From NCBI GenBank assembly GCA_001774075.1, contig MEYR01000040.1, forward strand, positions 1 through 32,880: DNA of 32,880 bases, read 5' to 3'. Shown here in pieces: positions 13,495 through 20,685 of this stretch. The stretch is from Candidatus Azambacteria bacterium RIFCSPLOWO2_01_FULL_44_84 (GTDB taxonomy: Bacteria > Patescibacteriota > Minisyncoccia > UBA10092). The notes below the pieces were generated by a model. It was not told the DNA's origin. It searched no databases and saw only the letters and a list, made by a program, of their open reading frames with translations. Numbering within the stretch: position 1 is the stretch's first letter; each line of letters opens with the position of its first letter. The translations under genes were made by a program, and so were the position numbers.

Positions 13495-14373
13495 ATGCCG
13501 CCATGGGTCGCATATCTTTTTTTAGTTATTACCGGTCTCACTGTTTTTATAGTTTTGCGGCTTAAAAGAAAATTTATCGCCGCTTCAAACCTTCATCAAG
13601 CGGTGAGAGCCGCCGAAAGGCTTTCTCAAGAAGGATTTACGCCTATCATAAATTTGCTCGGTGAGCACTATCATTCCCGTGAGAAAATAGAGCGGACCGT
13701 CGATCAATACCGTTATTTGATTGATCTTTTGGCGCAATCCGGCATCCAAGGAAAGATATCCATAAAGCCGACCCAGATAGGTCTCGCTTTTTCCAAAGAC
13801 CTCTATCATCAAAATCTTATTGCGATCCTACGGAGGGCCAATACTCACAATCCGAGAATTCAGGTTGAAATTGATATTGAAAACGCGCGGTACAAACATG
13901 ACACACTCGGCGTTTTCCTGGAAATCCCCGGCGAATACGACGCGCGTCAGGCCGTCCAGGTTTATTTTTACGGTTCCAGCGAAAAAGACATCGAGAAGCT
14001 TTTGAGGCAGAACAGGAAAATTCGTTTGGTCAAAGGCGCTTACGCTGAAGGCGATCTGACGCCCGCACAGGTTGAAGATCAGATGCGTAACTGTTCCCAG
14101 CACCTTGTGCTTTGCGCCAGAGATCCGGCAATTGCCACGGTGCGTGACGAACATTTGTTAAGGACCATTATTGAGTTTGTAACTGACATAAAAACCATCC
14201 AAAGGGACAGTTTTGAAATCCAAATGCTTTACGGCCGTCGGGACGATCTTAAGCGGTTTTACAAAGCCCACGGTTATCGGGTGGCGGTTTACATGCCGGT
14301 CGGCCCCGCCTACAAGGCTATTCCTTATATCTGGCGTCGGGTTAAAGAATTAATTAAGTCTCGTTTTAGATAA
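13495..14373 (+). CDS. membrane-anchored proline dehydrogenase-like protein
   Basis: A FAD-dependent proline dehydrogenase-fold protein of 292 residues. The family marks are INLLGEHY (52-59), the KPTQIGL strand (91-97), the RLVKGAY strand (177-183), FEIQMLYG and the C-terminal YMPVG. Proline dehydrogenase oxidises proline to pyrroline-5-carboxylate and passes electrons to quinones. An N-terminal membrane helix (about 5-21) followed by basic residues would tether it to the membrane, which fits a quinone partner. ATG 13495 begins just before this helix; GGCGGGGAC upstream is a weak ribosome site. No P5C dehydrogenase is nearby. It has its own promoter and terminator, so a link to the Pup genes downstream is not indicated. 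Confidence 0.85.
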   Translation: MPPWVAYLFLVITGLTVFIVLRLKRKFIAASNLHQAVRAAERLSQEGFTPIINLLGEHYHSREKIERTVDQYRYLIDLLAQSGIQGKISIKPTQIGLAFSKDLYHQNLIAILRRANTHNPRIQVEIDIENARYKHDTLGVFLEIPGEYDARQAVQVYFYGSSEKDIEKLLRQNRKIRLVKGAYAEGDLTPAQVEDQMRNCSQHLVLCARDPAIATVRDEHLLRTIIEFVTDIKTIQRDSFEIQMLYGRRDDLKRFYKAHGYRVAVYMPVGPAYKAIPYIWRRVKELIKSRFR

Positions 14374-14398
14374 ACCCCAAATCGGGGGTTTAATTTTT
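14372..14398 (+). terminator. terminator after the proline dehydrogenase gene
   Basis: AAACCCC pairs with GGGGTTT, followed by AATTTTTT. It overlaps the stop codon. Confidence 0.8.
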
Positions 14399-14400
14399 TA

Positions 14401-14588
14401 TAAGACCTGAGGCGAAAACCATGGCCGTAAGGCCATGGATGAAGCCAAGCCCCGGAGCGAAAGGCGGAGGGGTCTTAAGCAACTCCCCGTCGCTATAAAG
14501 CGGCTGAATAGCCGCGCGACGGAAGGTATCTCTTGCGGCGCCCGAAGGGCGTATCAAGAGATATCACGGGCGTAAGCCCGTGGAGTTT
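14401..14588 (+). ncRNA. structured RNA candidate, family not identified
   Basis: The gene-free stretch 14374-14772 contains about 190 bases that fold into two domains with many perfect helices. Domain 1 is closed by TAAGACC (14401-14407)/GGTCTTA (14471-14477) and holds CCATGGCC-GTAA-GGCCATGG (14419-14438). Domain 2 is closed by AACTCC (14481-14486)/GGAGTT (14582-14587) and holds CCGTCGC/GCGACGG (14487-14493/14516-14522) around GCGGCT-GAAT-AGCCGC, an 11-bp helix (14525-14535/14555-14565) capped by GCCC-GAA-GGGC, and CACGGGC-GTAA-GCCCGTG (14565-14582). Two GTAA loops are GNRA-type. There is no reading frame or T run, so it is not a terminator. A HEARO/omega-type guide RNA without its nuclease gene is one guess; I could not match it to a known family. 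Confidence 0.6.
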
Positions 14589-14616
14589 CATAATGATATT
14601 TAACGATGCCTATTTG

Positions 14617-14652
14617 TGTGCCATTACTGTGATATATCACAGTAATGGCACA
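14617..14652. repeat. 36-bp perfect palindrome upstream of arc
   Basis: Arms TGTGCCATTACTGTGATA and TATCACAGTAATGGCACA are exact complements, with no loop. It ends about 30 bases before the -35 box of the arc promoter. Its centre TGATATATCA is shared with the 48-bp palindrome at 32427. Confidence 0.85.
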
Positions 14653-14684
14653 AAGGAGATAGGAGATTTGTTATTTTTTCGGCT

Positions 14685-14713
14685 TTGACAAAAACCGAAA
14701 TCTTTTTTATATT
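14685..14713 (+). promoter_or_regulatory. arc promoter
   Basis: TTGACA (14685-14690), a 17-base spacer, TATATT (14708-14713). Confidence 0.8.
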
Positions 14714-14727
14714 ATGGAAATTATCCC

Positions 14728-14738
14728 GCACTTTAAAA
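14728..14738 (+). promoter_or_regulatory. boxA-like motif in the arc leader
   Basis: GCACTTTAAAA follows the predicted start point by about ten bases. Confidence 0.3.
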
Positions 14739-14772
14739 ATATGATTTCTGCTGTAAAGAACGGAGGCCGGTC

Positions 14773-16545
14773 ATGCCTGAACGGAAAACCCGTAATGAGC
14801 TCGAGTCACAAATCAAAGAGCTTGAGGCCAGGGTAAAGGAATTATTGGATTTACGTCTTGCCGAAAGCGAAGATGCCACCCCGGTTGAAATCAAGAAGCT
14901 CAAAGATCTTCTGCACGCCGCCAAGGACCAAATTGCCGCTTTGCGCGAGGAAGTGGACAAATTGTTGGCTCCCCCGCAAAGTTACGGCCGCGTCAGGCGC
15001 GTTAATAATGATGGGACAGTTGTCGTTTTTATCGGGGGACGCGAACTTAAGGTCAATTTGTATCCGGCTATTAGTGCCGGCAGTCTCAAGGTGGGCGATA
15101 AGGTAGCGCTCAATGACTCGCTCAACATTGTTGAAGTTGATGCCGAGTCGCCAACCGAGGGCGAAGAAGGCAAAGTTGTGTCACTTCGCGGTGACCTTCA
15201 TGTCGCGCGCGTTTCAACGCATGCTGATGAAATGCGCGATGTGATTCTGGCCCAATGGCTTTGGGACAAAAAGATCCGCGAAGGCGACCCTCTGCTGATT
15301 TCCGGCCAGATCGCCATTGACATTCTGCCTAAGTCAAAAGAAGTCGAGCATCTGTTCTTGGCCGAGTCTCCGACCGCTACCTACGAACAGGTTGGCGGCC
15401 TTGACCGTGAAATTAAGCTTATCCGTGAACTCATTGAATGGCCTTATTTGTATTCTAAAGAGTTCATAGAGCACGGACTTAAAGCGCCGAAGGGCATTTT
15501 GTTTTTCGGCCCTCCGGGCTGCGGCAAGACTTTAATTGCCAAAGCCGTGGCTAACGCTCTCGGCCAAAAGGCCGGTGGGCGAAGCCATTTCATGAACATT
15601 AAGGGCCCGGAACTGTTGAACAAGTTTGTCGGCGAGACCGAACGGTTCATTCGCGAGGTTTTTGCCCGCGCCAAAGAATTAGCCACCGAGGATGTGCCGG
15701 TTATCGTGTTTTTTGACGAGATGGACGCCCTGTTTCCGGTCCGTGGCAGCCAGATTTCATGCGATACCGCCGGCACCATTGTACCGCAGTTCACGACCGA
15801 AATGGACGGCGTTGAGGGTTTCAAGAATATTATCGTCATCGGCGCTACCAACCGTCATGACAGAATAGATCCGGCCGTAATCCGTCCGGGACGTTTCGAC
15901 CACAAAATTGAAATCGGTCGTCCGAATAAAGTTGAAGCGCGCCAAATTTTCAGGATTTATCTGACAGGGAAGACCATCTTTCATCCGCAGTATTTCGATC
16001 CCGCCAATTATGAAGGCGATAATTATATTCCGAGGAGCAAGGACGGAAAGCCCCGCCGCAATGACGACGGCAGTATTAAGAAGTACAAATTGGCGCGCGA
16101 TCCCGAAAAGATTCTGGATTATTTGGCGGATACAGCCCTTGACCGGCTCTTTGATCCGGGCAAGGAGCTCAACCAGCTTCTTGAACTGACGTTCAGGAAC
16201 GGTCACAAGCAAGTTCTTTACGCGACCGATTTTATTTCCGGTGCCATCATTGAAACCATCATTAACAAAGCTAAGATGCTGGGTTTCGGGCGCTACATCG
16301 AAAGCGGCCTAAAAAAGGAAGAAAAGGGTTTGAAACTTGGCCATTTGATGGAAGCCCTGGAAGAGGAATTCGCCTCTCAAGAGAAATTGCCCAGCGTTTC
16401 CAATCCTGAAGAGTGGGCCAGTATCGTCGGTATTCGCGAGCAGATTGTTCACGTTAAACCCTTGGCCGAAGAGCGCAAGCGAAGAGTCGAAGAAAAATCT
16501 AAGGAGCGAAAGGTTGAGACTCAGACTCCCGGACACTATCTGTAA
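14773..16545 (+). CDS. arc: proteasome-associated AAA ATPase ARC/Mpa
   Basis: The hexameric unfoldase of the Pup-proteasome system, 590 residues. In order: an N-terminal coiled coil (about 5-75, Pup-binding in Mycobacterium), the OB-fold interdomain (about 78-200), and the AAA module with Walker A GPPGCGKT (246-253), Walker B VFFDEMD (Asp315-Glu316), GATNRHDRIDP and RPGRFDH. Segments after the AAA core (FRNGHKQVLYATDFISGAII, LPSVSNPEEWASIVG) match Mpa closely. The protein ends in GHYL, like the GQYL tail with which Mpa docks on and opens the 20S gate. An extra loop of about 30 residues (about 407-438, NYIPRSKDGKPRRNDDGS) is unusual. GGAGG at 14762-14766 sets the start. It is transcribed alone, first in the Pup cluster. 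Confidence 0.94.
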   Translation: MPERKTRNELESQIKELEARVKELLDLRLAESEDATPVEIKKLKDLLHAAKDQIAALREEVDKLLAPPQSYGRVRRVNNDGTVVVFIGGRELKVNLYPAISAGSLKVGDKVALNDSLNIVEVDAESPTEGEEGKVVSLRGDLHVARVSTHADEMRDVILAQWLWDKKIREGDPLLISGQIAIDILPKSKEVEHLFLAESPTATYEQVGGLDREIKLIRELIEWPYLYSKEFIEHGLKAPKGILFFGPPGCGKTLIAKAVANALGQKAGGRSHFMNIKGPELLNKFVGETERFIREVFARAKELATEDVPVIVFFDEMDALFPVRGSQISCDTAGTIVPQFTTEMDGVEGFKNIIVIGATNRHDRIDPAVIRPGRFDHKIEIGRPNKVEARQIFRIYLTGKTIFHPQYFDPANYEGDNYIPRSKDGKPRRNDDGSIKKYKLARDPEKILDYLADTALDRLFDPGKELNQLLELTFRNGHKQVLYATDFISGAIIETIINKAKMLGFGRYIESGLKKEEKGLKLGHLMEALEEEFASQEKLPSVSNPEEWASIVGIREQIVHVKPLAEERKRRVEEKSKERKVETQTPGHYL

Positions 16546-16557
16546 AATTTTACAGTC

Positions 16558-16589
16558 CCCGCATTCGTAAACGAATGCGGGTTTTTATT
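16558..16589 (+). terminator. arc terminator
   Basis: CCCGCATTCGT-AA-ACGAATGCGGG followed by TTTTTATTTT. Confidence 0.9.
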
Positions 16590-16595
16590 TTGGTT

Positions 16596-16625
16596 TTGAC
16601 AAATGCCGGTAAAAATCGCTAAGCT
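16596..16625 (+). promoter_or_regulatory. promoter of the first Dop-like gene
   Basis: TTGACA (16596-16601), an 18-base spacer, TAAGCT (16620-16625). Confidence 0.65.
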
Positions 16626-16637
16626 AAATCCAATACA

Positions 16638-16653
16638 GTTCTTTAAAATAAAC
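16638..16653 (+). promoter_or_regulatory. boxA-like motif before the first Dop-like gene
   Basis: GTTCTTTAAAATAAAC lies at the predicted 5' end of the transcript. Confidence 0.4.
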
Positions 16654-16664
16654 TCGGACGAGCG

Positions 16665-18536
16665 ATGAACGAAAAGCCCAAGATCAGTGACGATTGGGAA
16701 AATGACATTTTTACCGAAGACCGCGAGGAAGAATTGATTTATCCCTATATTTTAAGGGACGCGCGGGAAGAAGATGACGATGACAGCGGTATTATCAAAA
16801 CTGTACTCTTTAAGAAAAAGATGGGTCGTTATTACGACTGGGATGGGAATCTGCCGATGCTTTTTGGCAGTGAAACCGAATTGGGTTTTCATATCGTCAA
16901 AGAGTTTGACTTGCAAAAATCGCGCCGCATTTATTATTGTCCGGAAGCAATGTATCCGTTTTTCTTGAGAAGGGTTGCCGAAGCGGCAAACGCCTTCAGC
17001 CGCGATCCGGAAACGCCGTGGTTGCGCTCGGCTCTCAACCATTTCGACATTGCGCGCGCTAAGCTTATGGCCAAGGCGGCCGTCGAAGAAAGTGTAAGCG
17101 GACTGCCCGACGCAATTAAAGAAAAAATTTCTGAAAAAGGGCTTTCGGCGAAAGATTTCTTTTTTGGCGAGGTCGGCGTTTTTCTGCCGAACTCATCGCG
17201 CTTGTATATTGACTGCGGTCACCTTGAGTATTCAATAGCCGAATGCCGCGAACCAAGGGACGTAATTTCACTTGAAAAAGCGATGGAATCCTGGATTATG
17301 CAGGTTAAGCCGGAGATTGAAGAGTTCAGCGGCAGGCGAGTCCGTTTGCTTAAGGATAACACCGACCGGAAAGGCAACAGCTACGCCTGCCATACCAATT
17401 TTCTGCTGGGCCGAAGATTTTTCGAGGAAATCTACAAAGGTAATGTCTGGAGCAAGTCATGGGCTAGTTTTCTCGTGACAAGCATCATTTATACCGGTGC
17501 CGGCAAAGTCGGCTCGGAGCGCGGTCAGGAACCCTGCGAATTCCAGATTTCCCAGCGCGCCGATCACTTTTTCCAGATGTTCGGAATGGATACGATGGCG
17601 GATAGGCCGATCATTAATTTCCGCGGCGAAGCTCTGGCGGATGACGAAAAATGGGGCCGCCTGCACGTCATTCTTCACGATTCGAATATGTCGGAATGGG
17701 CGATTTATCTGAAAATGGGCGTTCAGGCGCTGGTTTTGAACATGATGCAGGCCCATTTTTACAACAAGATTGCGGACGATGATTACACCAAATATATTCT
17801 CAAACATCCGATAAGTGATCTGTGGGCGGTTTCGCGCGATCTGACTTGCAAAATCCCTCTGTTTCTTGAAGCCAACGTTCTTGACGCTGACGGCATTGAG
17901 ACCGAATCGGTTTCACCGATAAAAATACAAAAAGTCTGGCACGATTGCGCCAAAAGATTTTACGAAGCGCGCCGTTATTATCCCCGCTGGATTCATGACG
18001 TTCTCTGGAAATGGGGACAGGTTCTCAATTGGCTGGAAGAAGATAATCCTCAACTCGACCGTGTTTTAGACTGGCGGATCAAGAAAAATATCTGTGAACG
18101 GGTTATTGCCCGACGCGCCGAAAAGGGTCAGGAGCTTTCCTGGCATGACGGCAAAATCAAAAACATTGACGGTCTTTACCACGACCTCGGTCCCGACGGT
18201 TATTACAACAAAGCCTTGCGCGCCGGATTGGTGGAGCGCATTGTTACTGACGCCGAGATTCAGAAATTCCGAGAGAACGCCCCCGAAGACACCCGCGCCT
18301 GGGCGCGCTCACAGTTTATCAAGCATTATCTTCCGCATCTTCTTGACGTCAGCTGGGAGATGGTCTCTTTCCTTCTCAAAAAAGACGATATTTTTCAGAT
18401 TCCGGTGATCGTTGAGCTGGAGCCTCTTAAGGGAACCCGCCGGCAAGTCCAAGACATGTTTTTCAGACATTTGTCGTTTGAAGCCTTTTCCTGGGATTAT
18501 CTTGAGAAATTCTTGAACAAGAGAAGCCCCTTCTAA
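16665..18536 (+). CDS. Dop-like protein (Pup deamidase/depupylase family), long form
   Basis: A protein of the PafA/Dop glutamine-synthetase-like fold, 623 residues (usual about 480-500). The metal/ATP motif FGSETELG has Glu70 and Glu72. The key catalytic strand is SRLYIDCGHLEYSIAEC, with Asp183 at the nucleophile position. NTDRKGNSYACHTNFLLGR, RPIINFRGEALADDEKWGRLHV and HDSNMSE follow. Over 100 residues between the first and second motif fit Dop, which carries an extra loop there, and the C-terminal EPLKGTRRQV resembles Dop EPLRGSKAHV. Hence I call it Dop-like, expected to deamidate Pup-Gln or remove Pup. An acidic N-terminal extension of about 60 residues is extra. It has its own promoter and terminator; the start ATG has only a weak upstream GGACGAG. 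Confidence 0.85.
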   Translation: MNEKPKISDDWENDIFTEDREEELIYPYILRDAREEDDDDSGIIKTVLFKKKMGRYYDWDGNLPMLFGSETELGFHIVKEFDLQKSRRIYYCPEAMYPFFLRRVAEAANAFSRDPETPWLRSALNHFDIARAKLMAKAAVEESVSGLPDAIKEKISEKGLSAKDFFFGEVGVFLPNSSRLYIDCGHLEYSIAECREPRDVISLEKAMESWIMQVKPEIEEFSGRRVRLLKDNTDRKGNSYACHTNFLLGRRFFEEIYKGNVWSKSWASFLVTSIIYTGAGKVGSERGQEPCEFQISQRADHFFQMFGMDTMADRPIINFRGEALADDEKWGRLHVILHDSNMSEWAIYLKMGVQALVLNMMQAHFYNKIADDDYTKYILKHPISDLWAVSRDLTCKIPLFLEANVLDADGIETESVSPIKIQKVWHDCAKRFYEARRYYPRWIHDVLWKWGQVLNWLEEDNPQLDRVLDWRIKKNICERVIARRAEKGQELSWHDGKIKNIDGLYHDLGPDGYYNKALRAGLVERIVTDAEIQKFRENAPEDTRAWARSQFIKHYLPHLLDVSWEMVSFLLKKDDIFQIPVIVELEPLKGTRRQVQDMFFRHLSFEAFSWDYLEKFLNKRSPF

Positions 18537-18560
18537 AATCCGACTTGAAGTCGGATTTTT
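18537..18560 (+). terminator. terminator of the first Dop-like gene
   Basis: AATCCGACT-TGA-AGTCGGATT followed by T residues. It overlaps the stop codon region. Confidence 0.85.
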
Positions 18561-18563
18561 AAA

Positions 18564-18691
18564 TTCGAAATTCGAATATCGAAATTCGAAACAAATTCAA
18601 ATAATTAAAATTAAAAATTCTAAACCGGTTTAAGTTTTTGAATTTATAATTTAGGTATTGTTTCGTGTTTCGGATTTCGTGCTTCGGATTT
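18564..18691. repeat. intergenic low-complexity repeats (TTCGAAATTCGAA type)
   Basis: AATTCGAAATTCGAA words, then AT-rich repeats, then a 25-base block (18667-18691) identical to one inside tsaD (12862-12886). It is the same repeat family that interrupts tsaD. Confidence 0.75.
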
Positions 18692-18712
18692 AATCTTGTG
18701 TTATCTTTGGTT

Positions 18713-18730
18713 TGTTCTTTGAAATTTTAA
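18713..18730 (+). promoter_or_regulatory. boxA-like motif in the leader of the second Dop-like gene
   Basis: TGTTCTTTGAAATTTTAA is close to the Bacillus rRNA boxA. The block GTTATCTTTGG, five bases, TCTTTGA is shared with the leader at 20639-20661, so the two leaders are probably related. The -10 box is probably inside TGTTATCT (18699-18706), but no good -35 is seen. Confidence 0.45.
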
Positions 18731-18753
18731 TCCGCCAACCGGAGGAGTTTTGC

Positions 18754-20373
18754 GTGGACCGGAGGATAGTAGGAGAAGAAATTGAGTATTCCAAAGTTTT
18801 AAGAGTAAAAGATTCTGAAGGTAAGTATGTTTATCGGGAGGCGGATGATGAATTTATGCGCCAGATCTTCAAGCAGATTGTTGAGCCCGAACATCCACTT
18901 CAACATGTACAGGACGGGTTTTTTATGGGAAACGGCGGCCAAATTAGGCTTGAACCCAGCGGTCAGCACGTTGAGATAAACACGCCGGAGTGTCTCACCT
19001 TGCGGGATATTGTAGCGCAGGATAAGGCGACCGAGCTTACAGCGCTTCGGCTTACTGCCGCGATTAAGACCAAATTCAATACCGATGTGGTTTTCCACAA
19101 AAAGAATTCCGATTTTCAATCTATTTTTTCAATTGAAGACCGTATCGTTTTGACCGCGGGTAATACAAGGGGATGCCATGAAAATTATTGCGTCGAATCG
19201 GAATTAATATCGGAAATCCAAACGGCGTACCAGAAAACGATCAACCCAAGTTCGTTTCCTGGTTATGAGCAGTTAAGTCTCCGACACCTTTTGCTTTTTA
19301 TGGAGACCCGCCAGATTTTAAGCGGCGGCGGTGGTCTCAAGCGCTTGGCCCGCAAAAACGGTCAAAGCGAGATTATTTATTGCGTTTCGCCTCGCGCATT
19401 GCATACGCATCTTAACTTCGGCAGGTCGACTACCGTTGACGAAACACGTGGCATCATTAACGCGGGCCGCGCCAACGAAGCGCTCGCCGATCCCCACCGA
19501 TTCGGTCGGCTCCATATAGACAGCGGCGACGCCAATATGGCAGAGGTCAGCACTTTTTTGAAATTCGGCACGACCTCTGCGGTACTCGAGATGATCGAAA
19601 ACAAATGTTGGGATGAAACACTTTTGGGCGAAGATCCGGATTATAACGCTTCTTTATTTAGGGCCATCTCGCGCGATCTAACTTGCCGGAGCATCCCGAT
19701 CCGGTTAACGAACGGCGATATCTACGGCGCAATAGACATACAGAAGTTATTTGCCAAGCGATGGAAGGAATATGTTAAGACGCTCGGTTTCCCGGAAGAA
19801 AAAGCGCGGCTTTCCGAACTTTGGCTGGAAGCGCTGCGGTGTCTTGAAACCGACGACCCCAAGGCCGGTCGCTTGCTTGACTGGAAGATAAAACTTCAGT
19901 TTTTCAAAAAATATTGCAAAAAGAAATCCCTGCCGATTGAGCATGAACGGATCGCTACTCTTGATTTGGAGTATCACAATCCAGATCTGCAAAATGGCAT
20001 TTACAACCGTCTTAAAAATAGAGGTTTAGTCGAGCGACTGATTTACGATAGGGATATCGAAAATGCTATCTTGATACCGCCCCAAAATACCCGCGCGAGG
20101 CTTCGGCGGCATTTGTTTGACATTTTTACCGCTTTAGATGTAAAATTCAGCGTGAGATGGGACTTTATCGGTTTTAAATCGGAGAGGTTCTCCGAGTTCG
20201 AATTCCAGTCAACCACCCCCATTGATCTATTAGACCCTTTCGTTTATAGCGTTGAATCCCTTGACATCACCAAAAAAGAAAAGATTATTGTTGAACTTCT
20301 GGAAACCGTTAAAAGAAAACATGACGAAACTAGGGTAGGAGGATCGGACCATGGCGGAGCAGAAGCGGGTTAA
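18754..20373 (+). CDS. second, divergent Dop/PafA-fold protein
   Basis: A PafA/Dop-family protein of 539 residues from GTG 18754, which has GGAGGAG (18741-18747) six bases upstream. The first motif is VGEEIEYS (Glu9, Glu11). At the catalytic strand the protein reads GGQIRLEPSGQHVEINTPEC: Glu67 replaces the usual Asp and HPEY becomes HVEI. GCHENY, RLHIDSGDANMAEVSTFLKFGTTSAVLEMIE and NTRARLR are well kept, and the ATP site looks intact. The overall pattern is nearer to Dop than to the two PafA-like proteins downstream. The changed strand may mean altered chemistry, a regulatory role, or loss of one activity. The end overlaps the pup start by 23 bases, so both are made together, as dop-pup pairs often are. 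Confidence 0.82.
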   Translation: MDRRIVGEEIEYSKVLRVKDSEGKYVYREADDEFMRQIFKQIVEPEHPLQHVQDGFFMGNGGQIRLEPSGQHVEINTPECLTLRDIVAQDKATELTALRLTAAIKTKFNTDVVFHKKNSDFQSIFSIEDRIVLTAGNTRGCHENYCVESELISEIQTAYQKTINPSSFPGYEQLSLRHLLLFMETRQILSGGGGLKRLARKNGQSEIIYCVSPRALHTHLNFGRSTTVDETRGIINAGRANEALADPHRFGRLHIDSGDANMAEVSTFLKFGTTSAVLEMIENKCWDETLLGEDPDYNASLFRAISRDLTCRSIPIRLTNGDIYGAIDIQKLFAKRWKEYVKTLGFPEEKARLSELWLEALRCLETDDPKAGRLLDWKIKLQFFKKYCKKKSLPIEHERIATLDLEYHNPDLQNGIYNRLKNRGLVERLIYDRDIENAILIPPQNTRARLRRHLFDIFTALDVKFSVRWDFIGFKSERFSEFEFQSTTPIDLLDPFVYSVESLDITKKEKIIVELLETVKRKHDETRVGGSDHGGAEAG

Positions 20374-20557
20374 GAAGGGCAAGAATGAAGAGGTTGAGCC
20401 GGAGGAGGCCAAGACGGTCAAGAAGACCGTCGAGCAGAGTGCTAAAGAAAAGGAGCGCGATAAAGCGCTTGACGCGCTTGTCGACGAGATCGACGATGTC
20501 TTGGAAGAAAACGCCGAGGAATTCATGAAGTCCTATGTCCAGCGCGGCGGACAATAA
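20351..20557 (+). CDS. pup: prokaryotic ubiquitin-like protein Pup
   Basis: The protein modifier of 68 residues. The N-terminal half is charged and probably unstructured. The C-terminal half, LVDEIDDVLEENAEEFMKSY then VQRGGQ, is the part that folds on the Mpa coiled coil and binds PafA. It matches the actinobacterial Pup tail (DEIDDVLEENAEDFVRAYV, then QKGGQ) nearly residue for residue, including the Gly-Gly-Gln end. The final Gln means a Dop must turn it into Glu before ligation. AGGAGG (20337-20342) lies eight bases before the ATG, and the gene begins inside the end of the second Dop-like gene. A terminator follows. Such a close tail outside Actinobacteria is notable; the UBact forms reported elsewhere are more distant. 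Confidence 0.95.
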   Translation: MAEQKRVKKGKNEEVEPEEAKTVKKTVEQSAKEKERDKALDALVDEIDDVLEENAEEFMKSYVQRGGQ

Positions 20558-20578
20558 TAGATAAAATATAAAAAATAA

Positions 20579-20602
20579 CCGAGTATTTACTCGGATTTTT
20601 TT
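20579..20602 (+). terminator. pup terminator
   Basis: CCGAGT-ATTT-ACTCGG followed by a run of seven T. Confidence 0.9.
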
Positions 20603-20613
20603 ATACATAAATT

Positions 20614-20642
20614 TTGCATTTTGATTTTTGATTTTTTATGTT
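20614..20642 (+). promoter_or_regulatory. promoter of the PafA-like pair
   Basis: TTGCAT (20614-20619), a 17-base spacer, TATGTT (20637-20642). An alternative -10 is TTATCT just after. Confidence 0.45.
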
Positions 20643-20651
20643 ATCTTTGGG

Positions 20652-20670
20652 GCGCTCTTTGATAATTTAA
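20652..20670 (+). promoter_or_regulatory. boxA-like motif before the PafA-like pair
   Basis: GCGCTCTTTGATAATTTAA is close to the E. coli boxA (TGCTCTTTAACAA) and lies at the predicted transcript start. Confidence 0.45.
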
Positions 20671-20685
20671 AATCAAGGATTGGAC

